64,000 nt of DNA. Origin: Planococcus citri (Eukaryota; Arthropoda; Insecta; Hemiptera; Pseudococcidae). Both the position numbers and the translations under genes were made by a program. Every line of letters begins with the position of its first letter. The first letter of the stretch is position 1. Where the stretch lies: the NCBI RefSeq assembly GCF_950023065.1, contig NC_088679.1:61442001-61506000 (forward strand). The letters are read 5' to 3'. Under the pieces are notes generated by a model. That model ran no database searches, had not been told where the DNA came from, and saw only the letters and a program-made list of their open reading frames with translations. Positions 9,605 to 21,659 of this stretch are shown here, piece after piece.

Positions 9605-10886
9605 GTGAGTGAGCCGATCGAGTTGTTACTATTTTTCAACAATTTCCCCTGTCTTTTCGAGTATGGGAAAGTGGGATTTTGAGGCCCTTTCTTTCAGAGG
9701 TTCGCAGTTTTATTTCACGTTCTGAGTTTTACAAATTGCCCAATATAAGGGCTAAAATTTGGCATTTACGATCAGATATCAGCTCAGATGTGTCTTCTGA
9801 CAAGAGTTTGGGGTTTTCAGCCCTACCAGCAGTTCCTTTGCAGTTAAATTTTAGAGTTGGAAAAAAAATGATCGACACAAAATTTGTTTATTTTTTTATG
9901 TAGTTTTCATTTCCGCATTTATTTTTTTCATCACGAATTGTCGAAATTAAAAATTATTCGTAGCCTCTTCAATCCCAAATTGGGCAAAAAGTCATAATAG
10001 GTAATTTTGTTCATTTTTCAAAGTCCCATCGACCCCTTGCTCAAAATTGGATTTTGGCTCTTACATTTTGAAAACGTTTTTTGCTCCTTCAGTTTTGAAG
10101 ATGGGCCACACACTTTCACATAACCTTTTTTCTTAGTCATATAGTTACCTGGTTGTATCCAAATCTGAAGTTTGTACCACCACTCCCCGGACACCCTGTA
10201 TAAATACCGATTTGAATTTTGGAATCTTTCGAAAAGCACATGGGTTTTTTGGTCTTTGTTTTCGCGAAAATTATATGAAAAAATATAAACCACACGGTAT
10301 ACCTTCGTACGATCAACTCGAGGAAAACATCCGAACAGTGATTTAAAGGCAGTAGTAATCCTTATAATATTATAGTTGATTCAACGAGCATCAAAACGCA
10401 CACAGCACCGCAACCTCAAACGTTATTATATGTAAATTTTTATCTCGTATATAGGTTAAAGAAGATTGGAAATATGTAGCCATGGTATTGGACAGACTGT
10501 TTTTATGGATTTTTACATTAGCAGTTTTAGCTGGCACGGCTGGAATTATTCTACAAGCGCCTACACTATACGACGATAGAATGCCGATAGATAAGAAATA
10601 CTGTAAGTATAATACTTTTGTTTGAATTTTTCTTCTATTCTGATCATCTGTAGTAGCATTACCGGTACGTACCTCTATATATAGGACATAGGTATTACGC
10701 GAGAAGGTACTTATTTTTCTACCAACTGGTCATATTCATGTATTGTTCAGCATCAATCCACTTTCGGGCGAAAGAATTTAATCGTCCGTGAATATTGCAA
10801 ATGGTGGCATAATTTTTATCGATGCACTTTAATAGATGTTTTCTTCTTTTTACGTTTCAGCGAATTCGTACTTTCAACGGTCTTGA
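9358..10886 (+). CDS. Nicotinic acetylcholine receptor alpha subunit, C-terminal part (three exons)
   Basis: Pentameric ligand-gated cation channel subunit of the plasma membrane, the postsynaptic acetylcholine receptor of insect nervous systems. Three exons (9358-9604, 10455-10602, 10861-10886) join in frame. They encode the end of the M3-M4 cytoplasmic loop, the amphipathic helix with the family signature CVRLIAEHTKMLEDSTK, then VKEDWKYVAMVLDRLFLWIF leading into M4 and TAGIILQAPTLYDDRMPID, and a short extracellular end (KKYSNSYFQRS, stop). The M4 segment is near-identical to insect alpha1-alpha4 group subunits, so the family is certain; the exact subunit is not. The ligand-binding domain and M1-M3 are not in the window. 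The ending after the last splice (seven residues) is unusual or specific to this isoform. No 3' end is fixed, although AATAAA occurs at about 11344. Confidence 0.95.
9605..10454 (+). other. nAChR alpha intron
   Basis: The intron has a GTGAGT donor and an acceptor ending ATATAG at 10454. Near 10190 it carries the short sequence CCGGACACCCTGTATA, a motif I associate with ends of interspersed repeats in arthropod genomes; no coding signal is seen. Confidence 0.8.
10455..10602 (+). CDS. nAChR alpha exon: M4 helix
   Basis: The exon starts with GTT AAA GAA GAT TGG (VKEDW) and encodes the fourth transmembrane helix and the LQAPTLYDDRMPID segment. Donor GTAAGT starts at 10603. It ends with one base of a Ser codon. 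Confidence 0.95.
10861..10886 (+). CDS. nAChR alpha terminal coding exon
   Basis: Acceptor TACGTTTCAG ends at 10860. The exon completes a Ser codon and adds NSYFQRS before TGA at 10884-10886. The pyrimidine-rich acceptor and consistent phase support it, but the short tail has no family conservation that I recall, so an alternative last exon is possible. Confidence 0.7.
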
Positions 10887-11687
10887 AGAATTGACGGTAT
10901 CGTCATGTCTCCGCGCGTATACTTGACAAAACACCAAGGATACCATTTGTTCTTCCAAGTTGAAAATATTTTATTTTTTACCTGCCTTTGTGTTGTGCTG
11001 TACGAATTTTTTTTTTAGTTATGTGTTTTTTTTTGTGACTTGTCGTTGCAACGTCGTCGGATCGTACGTAAATTCGATAGGATTTTTTATATACGAACGT
11101 TTTAAGCAAGTTTTTGAACGTGAGTGATTTTTTTATATGAGGTTTTTTTCGCTGATTAGGTCGAAGAAAATGGTGCGAGGGGAGGATTTTTCGATAAGTT
11201 TGGCGGTGATTTGAGTTGAATGGGGTGGGTTTCTGGATTCGAAATCGTATATAGGGGGATGGTGAGATATGAATCGATCATTTGAGATTTACAAAATTTA
11301 ACTTGGGCTTTCCATAGTTCTATACCTACCTAAAGTTCTAAAAAATAAACTGAATCCTATATAAAAAAGTTAAACATTTAAAGTTAAATAAGAACAATAA
11401 TTATTTATTAAAAAAATGAATAAAGACAAATAATTCGAATAATTTGCCTGGTAATGTAGTAAGAACTCAAACTAGGTACCTATTTGCCAAATCTGGAAAT
11501 TGAAGGAGCAAAGATGTCAAGGTACTTTGTTGTGTGTGACTGTGAACTCTGGATGCTCACGACAAAAAAAATTATGTTCATATTATGTGTATTTTGTTGA
11601 TGTCAAAATTGACATTTTTAAAGAAATTTTAAAATTCCAGTCAATAATGAATACGTACTTAGTCTCTCCAACTTTGCAGTTGAACTA

Positions 11688-11718
<31 letters not shown>

Positions 11719-13700
11719 CATTCCTCGATTTTCAAGGCCGGCAAATCGATTTACGGTTGTATAGTTTGAGTTGCTTTATTATCAGTTGAGTTACCTAATA
11801 TCTCAATCAGAACACCAAACACTTAAATTTTATTTTAAAAATGATTTTCAACGTGCAACTTTACCCAACTAATTATTTGTAAGTTTAATTCATCACACCT
11901 AATTTTCAAAAATTAATTTGGTGATTTAATTCCTATAGACTAACTTGTGATTATAACGGCTCATTCATTGAGACGTTGAATCACTTAATATATAAAAAAT
12001 AAATAAAAATAAATTCTTGAAAATAAACTAAGTTGAAAGTAAAAAGAAAATTTAAAATTCATATTAAAATTGAGGATATCTAAAAGTTATTTAGATACAT
12101 AACTACTTATTGTGATCAATTTTGTTTGGAAAAACAATTGAATATAATTATCTTCATTAGAAAAACATAAAACCATAAATTTTTGCATGTTTAAAAGTAA
12201 TTTGAACGGTGATTTAAAGCTAAAAATATCTGCAATGCTCCCATCAAAAGATTTGATGATAAATTTCTGAATTTTTTTCCTACAATTGGTATTTCAAAAA
12301 CATGAAAAATGTTTTTAAAAAAAAAGTAAAGATATTTCCTTATGTACCCATTCCTGACAAAAAAAAAAAAAAAATACCTGAAGATGAAAATTTTCTCTTG
12401 ATTTTTTTTCTTGAATGAAATTAATCCTCCTTCATTTTGTTTAAATTTATGACAATTTTCAAACATTTGCATTTTCGAAGTTGAAAAGTATTTAACTAAC
12501 CAAAGTGAAATGCTAGAGACTGAAACTTTTACAAGATTTGTTTTTAGCCAACTTGGTCTTTTTTTAACGTCGATAAAAAAATTTGGATTAGGTACCCAAG
12601 TGGATGAAAAGAGAATATTTTCCTACCTATTAATTGTTTTCAATACTTTGTAGAAAACTTGAATAAAATCAACCTATTCTTATTTTTAAAAGGTCCTACA
12701 TTTTTTGTTTAAATGACATGAAATTCTGCTGCAAACCAACTTCTCGTTTCCCCCTCTCACTACTGATAATTCTGTAAAATTAAATGATTACTAAACAGAT
12801 GTGGATAAATAAACAATCAATTTAAATACTTACCTAATCAGTAAAATCAAATTGAAATGGGGTTTTCAAGGAAATTTTAATGTTAGGAAGTGAGAAGGTG
12901 TAAATTTCACTTGAAAAGCCTCATTTCGTGGTGTGGACTGAACTTGTATTTCCTCAATGGCTGTTCATTACCAATTTTTTTCATACGTTTTGGTGGAATT
13001 GAATCTGTTCAGATCTGATCAGATCCTATAGGGGAAACTTGACTTGATTGGATCTGACTGGATCTGAATAGATCTACTCAGATCTGGGCATTTCTCAAAT
13101 TCTAGTAATCAGGATCTATTCCAAAAGTCTGTCTTAAAAAAAAAGCAACTTTGTACCTATTTATTTTTTAATTAAAGATGCTGATGGGTTAAATGTTCTT
13201 TAACATGAATTTTTTTCAAAAAATAATTTTTAAAAAAATTTAATCCGTCTGAGATGATTTTTTTTTTAATTTAAAAATTAAATAAAATTATCATACCTAC
13301 TGAACTTGCGTAAGAATTATGAGACAGTTATGACTTGACAGTTGACAGTTACACAGAAAGGGGGGAAGGGAAGTCTTCTCGCCAGGTGATCAAAACTAAT
13401 TGTCCGTTCAATGTTCCTCTGGAAAACTGTCCAAGGAAGTTGTGCTTTTAAATTTTTGGTGAGCCTTCTTAAAGAAACTGAATCACACTTTTAGATGAGA
13501 AATTTCATGCTCTAGAATTTTGTTTTGAAAAATTAAAACAAAGAACACGATGCCTTCTTATTTTGTATGTATTTTGCCATTTTGGGAATTGCATTTAAAA
13601 GCGGTTCAAACAAATGTTCATTTTTTGAACCGGTTCCTTGCTTTCAAACTAGTTGTCAGTGAATCCAAAAAAAAACCTGGTTGATCAGTTTTTGTAAAAA
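10887..13700. other. 3' untranslated and intergenic sequence
   Basis: It begins with the 3' UTR of the receptor gene. A polyadenylation-type AATAAA occurs near 11344, and AT-rich sequence follows with long A runs (11693-11717). At 13005-13085 the sequence is unusually dense in GATCT/AGATC words. No gene is seen. Confidence 0.5.
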
Positions 13701-13742
13701 ATTGAAAATGATTTCAACTGGATTATTTTTTCTCTTAAATAA

Positions 13743-13993
13743 TTGAGGGGTTCCTTGGAAAAGGGGTCTTAGTCAATTTTTTTTTTTTTTTCATTCTTAC
13801 AATTCTGAATACAATTTAAAATTATTTTATTGATTAATTCCACCATATTCAGTGATATTGAATGGTTCTTCTATGTATGAAAAAAAAAGAATTGGAAAAT
13901 GTTTGCTAATAGAAAAAATTTGTTAGTCTATTTCAACTTGTAAAAATCAGTGAAAAAATTGACTAAGACCTCTTTTCCATGAAGCTCCTCAAC
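13743..13993. repeat. Foldback repeat of about 40-base arms
   Basis: The segment starting TTGAGGGGTTCCTTGG at 13743 and ending near 13782 matches, in reverse complement, 13953-13992 with few mismatches. Similarity fades outward on both sides. It has the form of a small foldback element or MITE remnant. Confidence 0.65.
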
Positions 13994-14039
13994 TAGTTTC
14001 TAAATCATTTTTCAATTTAAAAAAAAAAAATCAATTTTT

Positions 14040-16950
14040 ATTAAATAAAAGATCAAATTTTCAAATAATTCAGTTTTCAAACATCAAAAAAAAAAAATTT
14101 CAAATTGTTACACTCTTGAATAAAAAATCATTATAAAATGAAGGGACTGAAGCAAGGGCTGAGAATTCTTTCCACGTCATTGCAACTTAACCTGCTCATT
14201 CACGCGTAAATAATTTTAACGAAAAAACTCTAAACAAAAATTAAAACACTTGATTATAAAAATTCCAAAGTTAAACAAGCAAATAAAAATAACGATAAAT
14301 CAATCAAGTATAGTACCTACTAACTTACCATACATTGCATAAAAATCCTTCTTAAAATGATCCAAAATAAAAGAAAAATAAAAAACAAAAAACGAACTAA
14401 TGGTAGAATATTAATAAACGTTTTATTCCCTTGATTAGATAAAAATTCAAAAATTCAAAACCGTTGTTTGCTCAATAAATAATTATGAATTTCGCCCAAA
14501 TATTTTCAAAAAAAAAAAAAAAAAAAAAAAAAAAGTGGAACTATCCTGCTTCCTGTTTCCATTTTCTTCACTCTAATCAGCTAAAATGATTCGATAAAAT
14601 GATAGAAATGATACCCCCCTATGGCTGGTGAAAATTCTCAACAGGTATATAATATGACAAGTTTCGCACCAAAATCATACAGCAATACCACAATTTGTGG
14701 TCGTACCAGAGATAAAACCAATTTATTTAAATATTTAGCCTATTTACATAATTCTCGAGTGAATTTTTTACGTAAATTTTCTACCAGATGATCGCAATGT
14801 GAATTTTCAAAATAATCACGACGAATCATCTTTTATTATTATAGCTAAACGTAGAAGAAAAAAAAACATCCTAGATTATGGCTGTGATTTTCAACTTGCT
14901 CGTTACTTAAACAAAAAAAAATTAAATAAGAAATACTTGAGTAGAAATTTTAGCCAATGTATAATATATTTTTTTTCATTTTATCAGTATATCGTGGTCC
15001 AACGAAACAAAATTTAAATAAAATAATGCCAGTCCCGAAGCCTTTTATTAATGTAATTTTTTACTGCCATTATTTACTTATAAGCAATTGTATTTTATTA
15101 CTATGTTTAACGAGTTTGTATGGTATTTTTTTTTGTTTTTTTTCGTGTATAATGCAAATTTATCATCAAAAATGCTCTATCTATTGTTATGCCAGAAGTG
15201 CTGAATTACTTGCATTTATTCACGTTCTTCACCGGGTAATGCGAAGGTAATCGAGAATACACGCCGAAAATCGAGAACAATTTTTTTTTTATAACTGGAT
15301 AACGGTGTGTTTAATAAGTTGAGTACATATCATTATTATCTGATATTTTAAATACGTATCGTTATAACGAATGATGACAAGTTCTCGCATAATATAGGTT
15401 GTTTTATTGGTATGTATTATAATCGTCATTACCATTTTTACCCTGTTTCCCTGTATTTTTTTTATTTTTTTTTATCGTCGCAATACCCGGTGAATAATAT
15501 GATCTGCGAAGTTGAAAGGGTAGGTTTGTAATATTAAAATAAAATGTAACTGTCGAGTACAGTTTTTTAAAACATCAAATTTAAAATGATGAAAAATGAT
15601 TAATCATTTTTAAATTTTTTCTTATTGAGTGTTTCAATCGAAATCCAGCACCTTATTTTGTGTGAAATTATCAACCCACGAATTTTTTCAAAAACCATTC
15701 ACTAATGATTTGACTCTTAATGCAAATTTTGTTGGGTTGCTGTTGACATTTCAGAATGAAACACTCAGCTTGATGAATAAATATCCAATCGAGTTAAAGA
15801 ATTCGTGTAAATAAGTGTACGTTATTAAAAAAAAAAAAAAAAAATCGTCATAAATAATGATTTTTGTAGCCTGAGTGGTTTCAATAATTCACCTGATAAA
15901 TCACAATGTAAAATACTACATTTAAAATGGAGCATATGATAATTGTAAAAAGTGTAAATGATCGTGTAATAAATGTACAATGTACCTACCTACCTAATTT
16001 GTTGAATTTTCTAAATAAGGAAATCAAAACAATTAACAAACCTACCTGAATCGCATGTAAAAAGTATTAGAGAAAAATATTGACAATATGTTACCTTTTT
16101 GGTTTGTTTATATTATTAATATTATTATTTTTTTATATATGTTATCATTTGTACGTATTCATTTTAAATATTCAGTTTCAAAGAATTGACAAAAAAAAAA
16201 CAAATGTGTTCTTTGATCGGATTCAAATACCAAAGTACATCGAATTAAATAAAGCGATCATTAAATATTAATTAAATAATCGAGCATTAATGAGAGTTTT
16301 TTTTTTTTTTTTTTTTAATTAAGAAATAAAAATTTGAAAAACATAAATAGATAAACGGTGGTAAATAAATTCATAAATTGGAGAACTTTTTCACCAATTA
16401 TAGACTTCGATGTACGTCACTTTTGGTAATTTGACGGATATTTTCCACAGCTCATGAATTTTTTTATAGCAAAAATATACACGTCATGTTTATTAGTACC
16501 TACTTTGATATTGTTAATAATGTTTGAAATACATTTTATAGAATTATAATACCTATAGTCAATAAGGTGGTCCTTTTTTTTATACGGTAGAATTATTATT
16601 TGAATAGGATTTGACCTGAACATTTTATGTGATAGCAGTGTACCTTTATGGTTCATTTAGATATGAACCGAATTTGTTAAAATAAACGATTTATGTATTA
16701 CTAGAATAATATGCGAAATGTTAGTAAACTTACTTACCTATGTGTGAAAACAATAAAATGTTCTGTTTTTTCTATCTAGATGTTTATTTCAATGCGTAAT
16801 GTGAATGTTTTTTTTTAAAAAAAAAACAATGAAGCTGCAATTTGAATTTATCAATCATCAATAATCACAATCGAGTAATCGGAACGTTTGTTTTACTCAC
16901 AAAAATTGAAAGCTTGATCTAAAAAAATTTACCATCTCGAAATAAAATTG
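14040..16950. other. No gene seen
   Basis: Very AT-rich sequence with A- and T-runs (for example 14509-14534, 16299-16316). Open frames here are short and low in complexity. Confidence 0.5.
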
Positions 16951-17285
16951 TTTTCGAAACAAACGAGATCCAAAAATGTATTCTACGGTTCCTAAGATCT
17001 ACCCTAGTACACTTTACTCAACATCGCCTTTGCATTTGCAAAAATAATTAATTACGATTAATAAATCGATTTCATATATTTTATTAAATAAATTCAAAAA
17101 TGCATTACTTTGATATCGGACTTCGGAGGGTTTTTGAAACAAAAGAAGCCCAAAAATCAATTCTTACGAGTTTAAAAACCTACCCTACGACACTTTACTC
17201 AGCTTTTCCATATTTTCATTTTTCGTATCGATTAAAATAATCAATTACGATTAATAAATCAATTAATTAATTGATCAAGTGAAAT
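16950..17285. repeat. Two-copy tandem duplication, about 170 bp
   Basis: Two diverged copies share TTTTCGAAACAAACGAGATCC / TTTTTGAAACAAAAGAAGCCC beginnings, CTACCCTA(G/C)(T/G)ACACTTTACTCA centres and AATTACGATTAATAAATC ends, at about 16950-17110 and 17130-17285. Confidence 0.65.
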
Positions 17286-17369
17286 CGAAAAGGTAAGTAC
17301 CACTCTATGCTGATGACTAACTCAGCTCAATAAACTACTTTGGCTCAATTGGAATTTCAAGTCTATATG

Positions 17370-17690
17370 CGAGCTGCCATCTATTAGAATACTAACGAAC
17401 TACTAAGCCCAGTTCGATATTTATACCTTTTTACCTCCTAATTTCTTATATTCTCCTAATACCACAACATGCTTTTTCAACCAAACTGGACCGTTTTCTT
17501 CACTTCGAGCGTGTCAAATGAGTTGCATATCTCGAGTCTATTAAGGCGAACTGCTTCCAAATGGGATTTATAGAGACCTGCTAATACCTTCTATTCTCCT
17601 AATAACATTGGCTATTCTAGAACCCGTTTTGAGACGTTTTCGCGAGGTTTGCTTGGTCGAATGGGTTGCATATCTATTCAAAATGAGGGG
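17370..17690. repeat. Two-copy tandem duplication, about 150 bp
   Basis: Related blocks contain (C)TATTCTCCTAATA, then a ..CGTTTT..TTCGAG/CGAGG segment, then AATG(A/G)GTTGCATATCT at about 17508-17536 and 17659-17673. The similarity is diverged. Confidence 0.5.
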
Positions 17691-17889
17691 CAAAAATTAT
17701 TTTCCTAATTAAATCAATTATTTTATCGTTTTTTTTTTTTTTTTTTTTTTTAGGTGAACGAGTAAGTAATATAAAGTGAAAAATTGTAAATCTTGATGGA
17801 AAACTTCCAAATTTTTTTCTGAAAGGTTCTCAAAGGCGGTGAACTTATTTTTGAGGCGATTTTCACACGTCATTCAAGCAGAACTTCGA

Positions 17890-18420
17890 TAGGAGGAGAG
17901 GAAAAAATTAAAAATGAGTATAAAATTGTCTTACGAGGTATCAAAGTACATGTTTTTGAACCTCCTCAGTACGAATTTGATGTAATTTCGGCTCGAAAAC
18001 CAAACGTAATTGGGGGAGGGGAGGGTATGAAATCAGAAATTGAGCTTGAATGGTAAATGAGGTATCAAAACATGTTTTTGAACCTCCCCAATACGAATTT
18101 GACAAAAGATTGAGGTTTAATGACAAATGAGGTACCAAACCGTATGCTTTCGAACCTCTCCAACACGAATTTGATGTTAATTTTGTCTTAAAATACATAC
18201 AAAAAAGAGGTTCTGAAGGGGGATGCAACACTTCAAAGTGAACTTTCAATTTTCATGTTGTGTGAGGTTTTCAACTAATGTCTTTTTGGATTTCCTCAGA
18301 ACAAATTTGGTATTAGTTTTGCTCTGAAACTATAAATAGATGCAGGAGGAGAGGGGAGGAAATAATTGACCTCGAATGGCAACTGATTAGGAGGGGGAGG
18401 GGTGATCATCCAACAATTTT
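17890..18420. repeat. Diverged tandem repeat with GAACCTCC..ACGAATTTGA units
   Basis: The words TTTTTGAACCTCC and (A/C)A(T/G)ACGAATTTGA recur at about 17951, 18072, 18150 and in weaker form at 18290, each preceded by GAGGTA(T/C)CAAA. Copy lengths vary from about 70 to 120 bases. A minus open frame at 17941-18249 translates the repeat and is not considered a gene. Confidence 0.65.
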
Positions 18421-19976
18421 CCGACTGATACTTATGAGAACAAAAAATATGTACCAATTTTGCAGAGTAAAGATAAGATAGTGAGTTTTTTAATGTGAAA
18501 TAAAAGATGAGAAGACTATTTTGCCAACTAATATACTTTGTAGGTATTAATTAGGTTATATTTTATAGCCTTTTATAGCTTATAAAAAAATTTTCGTTTT
18601 AATTTTTTAATTTTAAGAAACTTCAAACATAGAATTTTCAATTTTGTAACAAAAAAAATTATATTTTGATAAATGAAAGAACAATTGTTTTTTATGGAAG
18701 GAGGTTGATTTTTTTAGCTTGAAAATTCCAGAATTTGAACGATTTTTTTAAAATACCTAAAATTTCAGTTCCGAGAACGAAAAGCAAAAAAGCAAGAACA
18801 AAGTGAAGGCAAAAACTCTCAAAATTTCATTTTTCCAGAAGTGAAAAAATATTTTTTTTAATGAGAGGAGTTTAGTTTTGGATTTAAACATTTATTTTGA
18901 GTTTGAATAATGGATTTTTAGAAAGTTTGATTTAGAAAAAAAAAAACTAACAGGCTTGAGTGAAGCGAGAACTGAAGTTTTTGCCCACACTTCCCAAAGT
19001 TTCGCCCAGGTCAGAAATGAATTCGTCGTCTCGAAAAACCCCCTTATTAGAAAACTCCATTCGATTTGTTCCATATTTTAATGACCTTTCTTCGCTGATT
19101 TTGAGCCATTTTTAAGAGAAGACTGCGCTGTGGAAGTTATAGTGAACGATGAATTTGTTTTCAACACTTAGAAGAGGAAATGAATCGAACAAAAACAAAA
19201 TAAATGTTTTAATAAAATTAGCCTACTGTTGTTTCGTAGGTACATACAGATGGAAAATACAGACAAGGTTTCTATTCACTACAACGAAAGGTAAGTAAGT
19301 AATTTAAGCAATTACAGGTGGAACAAAAGATTCGCTTGGCTATTACCATTAAGGTTAGGTAAGTACTCAAAGTTTAGAAGCGAAGAAAAAATGAAAATGA
19401 GTAACTCGATCCAATGCGCCTATAAACCTTCCAATTTGTAAAAATGATGTTTGTGCTGTTTGAATTAATTTTACAACATTGGGTCATCATTTTTGTAATA
19501 ATTGCTTTAAAATTCATTATTCGAAAAAAAAAATATATATATCATCATTATTATTGTACTCGAGTATCTAGTCTAGTATCTACCTATATACACAAGAAAA
19601 ATACTCCTATCAGAAACTCGAATAAAATGCATTTTTTTAAAAATTAACTGCATCGATGTAAAAAAAAAATCTACAGAAAGTATAAAAAAATACCAAACGA
19701 ATTTCAAATTTATAGCACGTATTGTCTGACAAAACCTAGGACAACTAAAAACGTAACTTCGTACAAGCGCATTTACATAATTTTCATTCATTCAGTAATA
19801 AGAGGTACTTACACATAAATAATAAATCAATAAGGAGAAAGGTGATAAAAAATTTTACAGCCTTGATTTAGTGATAAAAGACCTATTTTAAATTATATAC
19901 ATACATCGAAACAAGATAGATTAATACACATAATAGGTACATAAAAAATACATATTAGTATTCGACAATAAACGTG
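18421..19976. other. No gene seen
   Basis: AT-rich sequence without exon signals or recognisable domains. Short open frames carry no motif. Confidence 0.5.
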
Positions 19977-20037
19977 TTCAATGAAAGGTCACAGTGACGT
20001 CACTTGACAAACAGCTGCGTTGTGATTGGCTGATAGC
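19977..20037 (+). promoter_or_regulatory. Left 61-bp inverted repeat with CRE, E-box and CCAAT motifs
   Basis: The segment contains GTGACGTCAC (a full CRE palindrome), CAGCTG (E-box) and GATTGGCTGATAG (reverse CCAAT). It lies about 360 bases before the start codon of the small gene at 20400 and could be its promoter. The same 61 bases occur inverted at 21589-21649 with four mismatches. No expression evidence is available; the promoter role is inferred from the motifs and position. Confidence 0.5.
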
Positions 20038-20099
20038 CTGATAGCGTTAAGCCTGGTAGCGTTGAGAAACCTGCCCTAAACATTCCAGATTCCTATTCC

Positions 20100-20284
20100 T
20101 GTAATCAACTAATCTACATACTAGAATAGAATCATAATGGTAAAATGTGATCAGGTGATGAGTTTGAGTTTAATTTTATAATTGTTGAAAATATTCCAAG
20201 TTCTTAATAGTGACTTTACAAACCCTGAAAACATTCAAAAATATCACCGAAGTGGATTCTGCATAATATAATTATCTATTGAAG
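20100..20284 (+). other. Possible 5' untranslated exon of the small gene
   Basis: A good donor (GAAG followed by GTAAGA, intron from 20285) precedes an intron ending in GTGTTCTAG at 20389, just before the start codon at 20400. The 5' limit of this exon is unknown. Confidence 0.4.
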
Positions 20285-20399
20285 GTAAGATGAATTGACA
20301 ATTTCGAGTTCAGTCTTATTACGTGCATAACTATTGATTTCTCATCAAGATGTAAAAGCGGTATGACAACTATTAATTTTGTGTTCTAGAATTTAAAAA

Positions 20400-20757
20400 A
20401 TGAACAAACAAGATATCAAATCATCAGATGATAGAGTTAGCTCGTCATTATCCGAAGATCTTCTTCGGCTTCAGCTTCAAAACAAAGTTTGAAATTTTTA
20501 TTTTACGTAATGTTGCGTTCACCTTTATTACTCGTTGAATGCTTTACATGATTCTGTCATTGCAATTTCAGGAAAAACAAAATCCTAAACATGAACTTGA
20601 CGAACGTGAAAAGGAGAAACTATTCAATAGATTACAAACCTACGCTCATATGGAGGAGCGAATGAGAGAGAATAGGGAAGTGCAGAAACAATATTTACAA
20701 TACCGAGCCTACGTTCATATGGAGAAGTCATTGAGAAAGAAAATGGACGAATGCTGA
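20400..20757 (+). CDS. Small charged coiled-coil protein, 90 residues, two coding exons
   Basis: The coding exons are 20400-20486 (ATGAACAAACAAGAT...) and 20572-20757 (TGA at 20755-20757). The intron 20487-20571 starts with GTTTGA, a weak donor, and ends with GCAATTTCAG, a good acceptor; phases join in frame as ...QLQNK-EKQNP... The product is highly charged: an N-terminal Ser/Asp stretch, SEDLLRLQLQ, then heptad-like E/K/R-rich helix with two copies of a (T/R)AYxHMEx(R/S)(M/L)R motif (QTYAHMEERMRE and RAYVHMEKSLRK). I do not recognise the family and assign no function. The gene lies between two 61-bp inverted repeats, so it may be a cellular gene flanked by a duplicated promoter or the cargo of a mobile element. 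Confidence 0.6.
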
Positions 20758-21323
20758 CGAATGATCCAGCAGTTCAACATTTGATTTAGACATTTATAAA
20801 ATAACGACAGCGATGATAACTTTAATCGATTAAATTTTCTGAAGAATTATTCTCGTTATGTAAAATGGGTTATCATTAGTACGTAGTAAGTATGTAAATT
20901 TATTCTCTGCAATTAGTGTGGTCCAAGTTACGAAGTTTTTAAAAAAATGTTATCACTAAGTGTGTAGTGTGTACATTGTATTTTTAATGAGGTGGAGCTA
21001 GTCTCACTCTTAGAATATTTTCAATTCTCATCGCTGCGAATATTATTCATATTCTTATTATATCATAACAAGCTGAAGCTGGTCTCAATTTTCACACTTT
21101 TTCGTTTATCAATTTTATCAGAAAATAAAAAAAGCTAATTTACTATCATTGTGTTATTTTCACAATCAAAATGACATTTTTCGTGTTATTTTCTATTGTT
21201 ATTATTAGAGATCCTGCTTATTATTTCAAAATTATCTTCAAATACCTAGGTAAATTTCATTTTCATTAAAAAAAAAAAAAAAACAAGCTAGGTCGCAGGC
21301 CCACTTAACGTAATGCTAATTTA

Positions 21324-21564
21324 GGGCCATATTTTATAGACGATACTTAGCAATTGCTTGGCTAAGTAATGATTTTCAAAGTTAATTTTCCAGTCATGAT
21401 TGAATTTCTAAAAGTGGATCTATCATTAAATTGAGAGATTGGATCCTGAAGTATTCATATATCAATTCAAAAATGTGAAATTTTTAAGTTATTTGCTAGA
21501 AAAATTGAAAAGAAATCCGCTACTTGGCCAAGCAATTGCTAAGTATCGTCTATAAATATGGCCC
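21324..21564. mobile_element. MITE with 45-bp terminal inverted repeats and TTA target duplication (PIF/Harbinger-like)
   Basis: Termini start GGGCCATATTTTATAGACG at 21324 and mirror at 21520-21564, with one mismatch and one base of length difference. TTA at 21321-21323 and at 21565-21567 forms a direct 3-base target duplication. TIRs beginning GGGCC and TTA duplications are typical of PIF/Harbinger-derived MITEs. It has no coding sequence. Confidence 0.75.
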
Positions 21565-21588
21565 TTAGTTGTGAACTTGTGATAACGC

Positions 21589-21649
21589 GCTATCAGCCAA
21601 TCACAGCGCAGCTGTCCGTCAAGTGACGTCACTGTGACGTTTCATTGAA
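21589..21649 (-). repeat. Right 61-bp inverted repeat (CRE/E-box/CCAAT)
   Basis: Reverse complement of 19977-20037 with four mismatches. Motifs retained: CAGCTG, GTGACGTCAC and AGCCAATCACAG. The outer ends are TTTCATTGAA here and TTCAATGAAA on the left; no convincing target duplication is visible outside. Confidence 0.8.
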
Positions 21650-21659
21650 ATCATTTATT

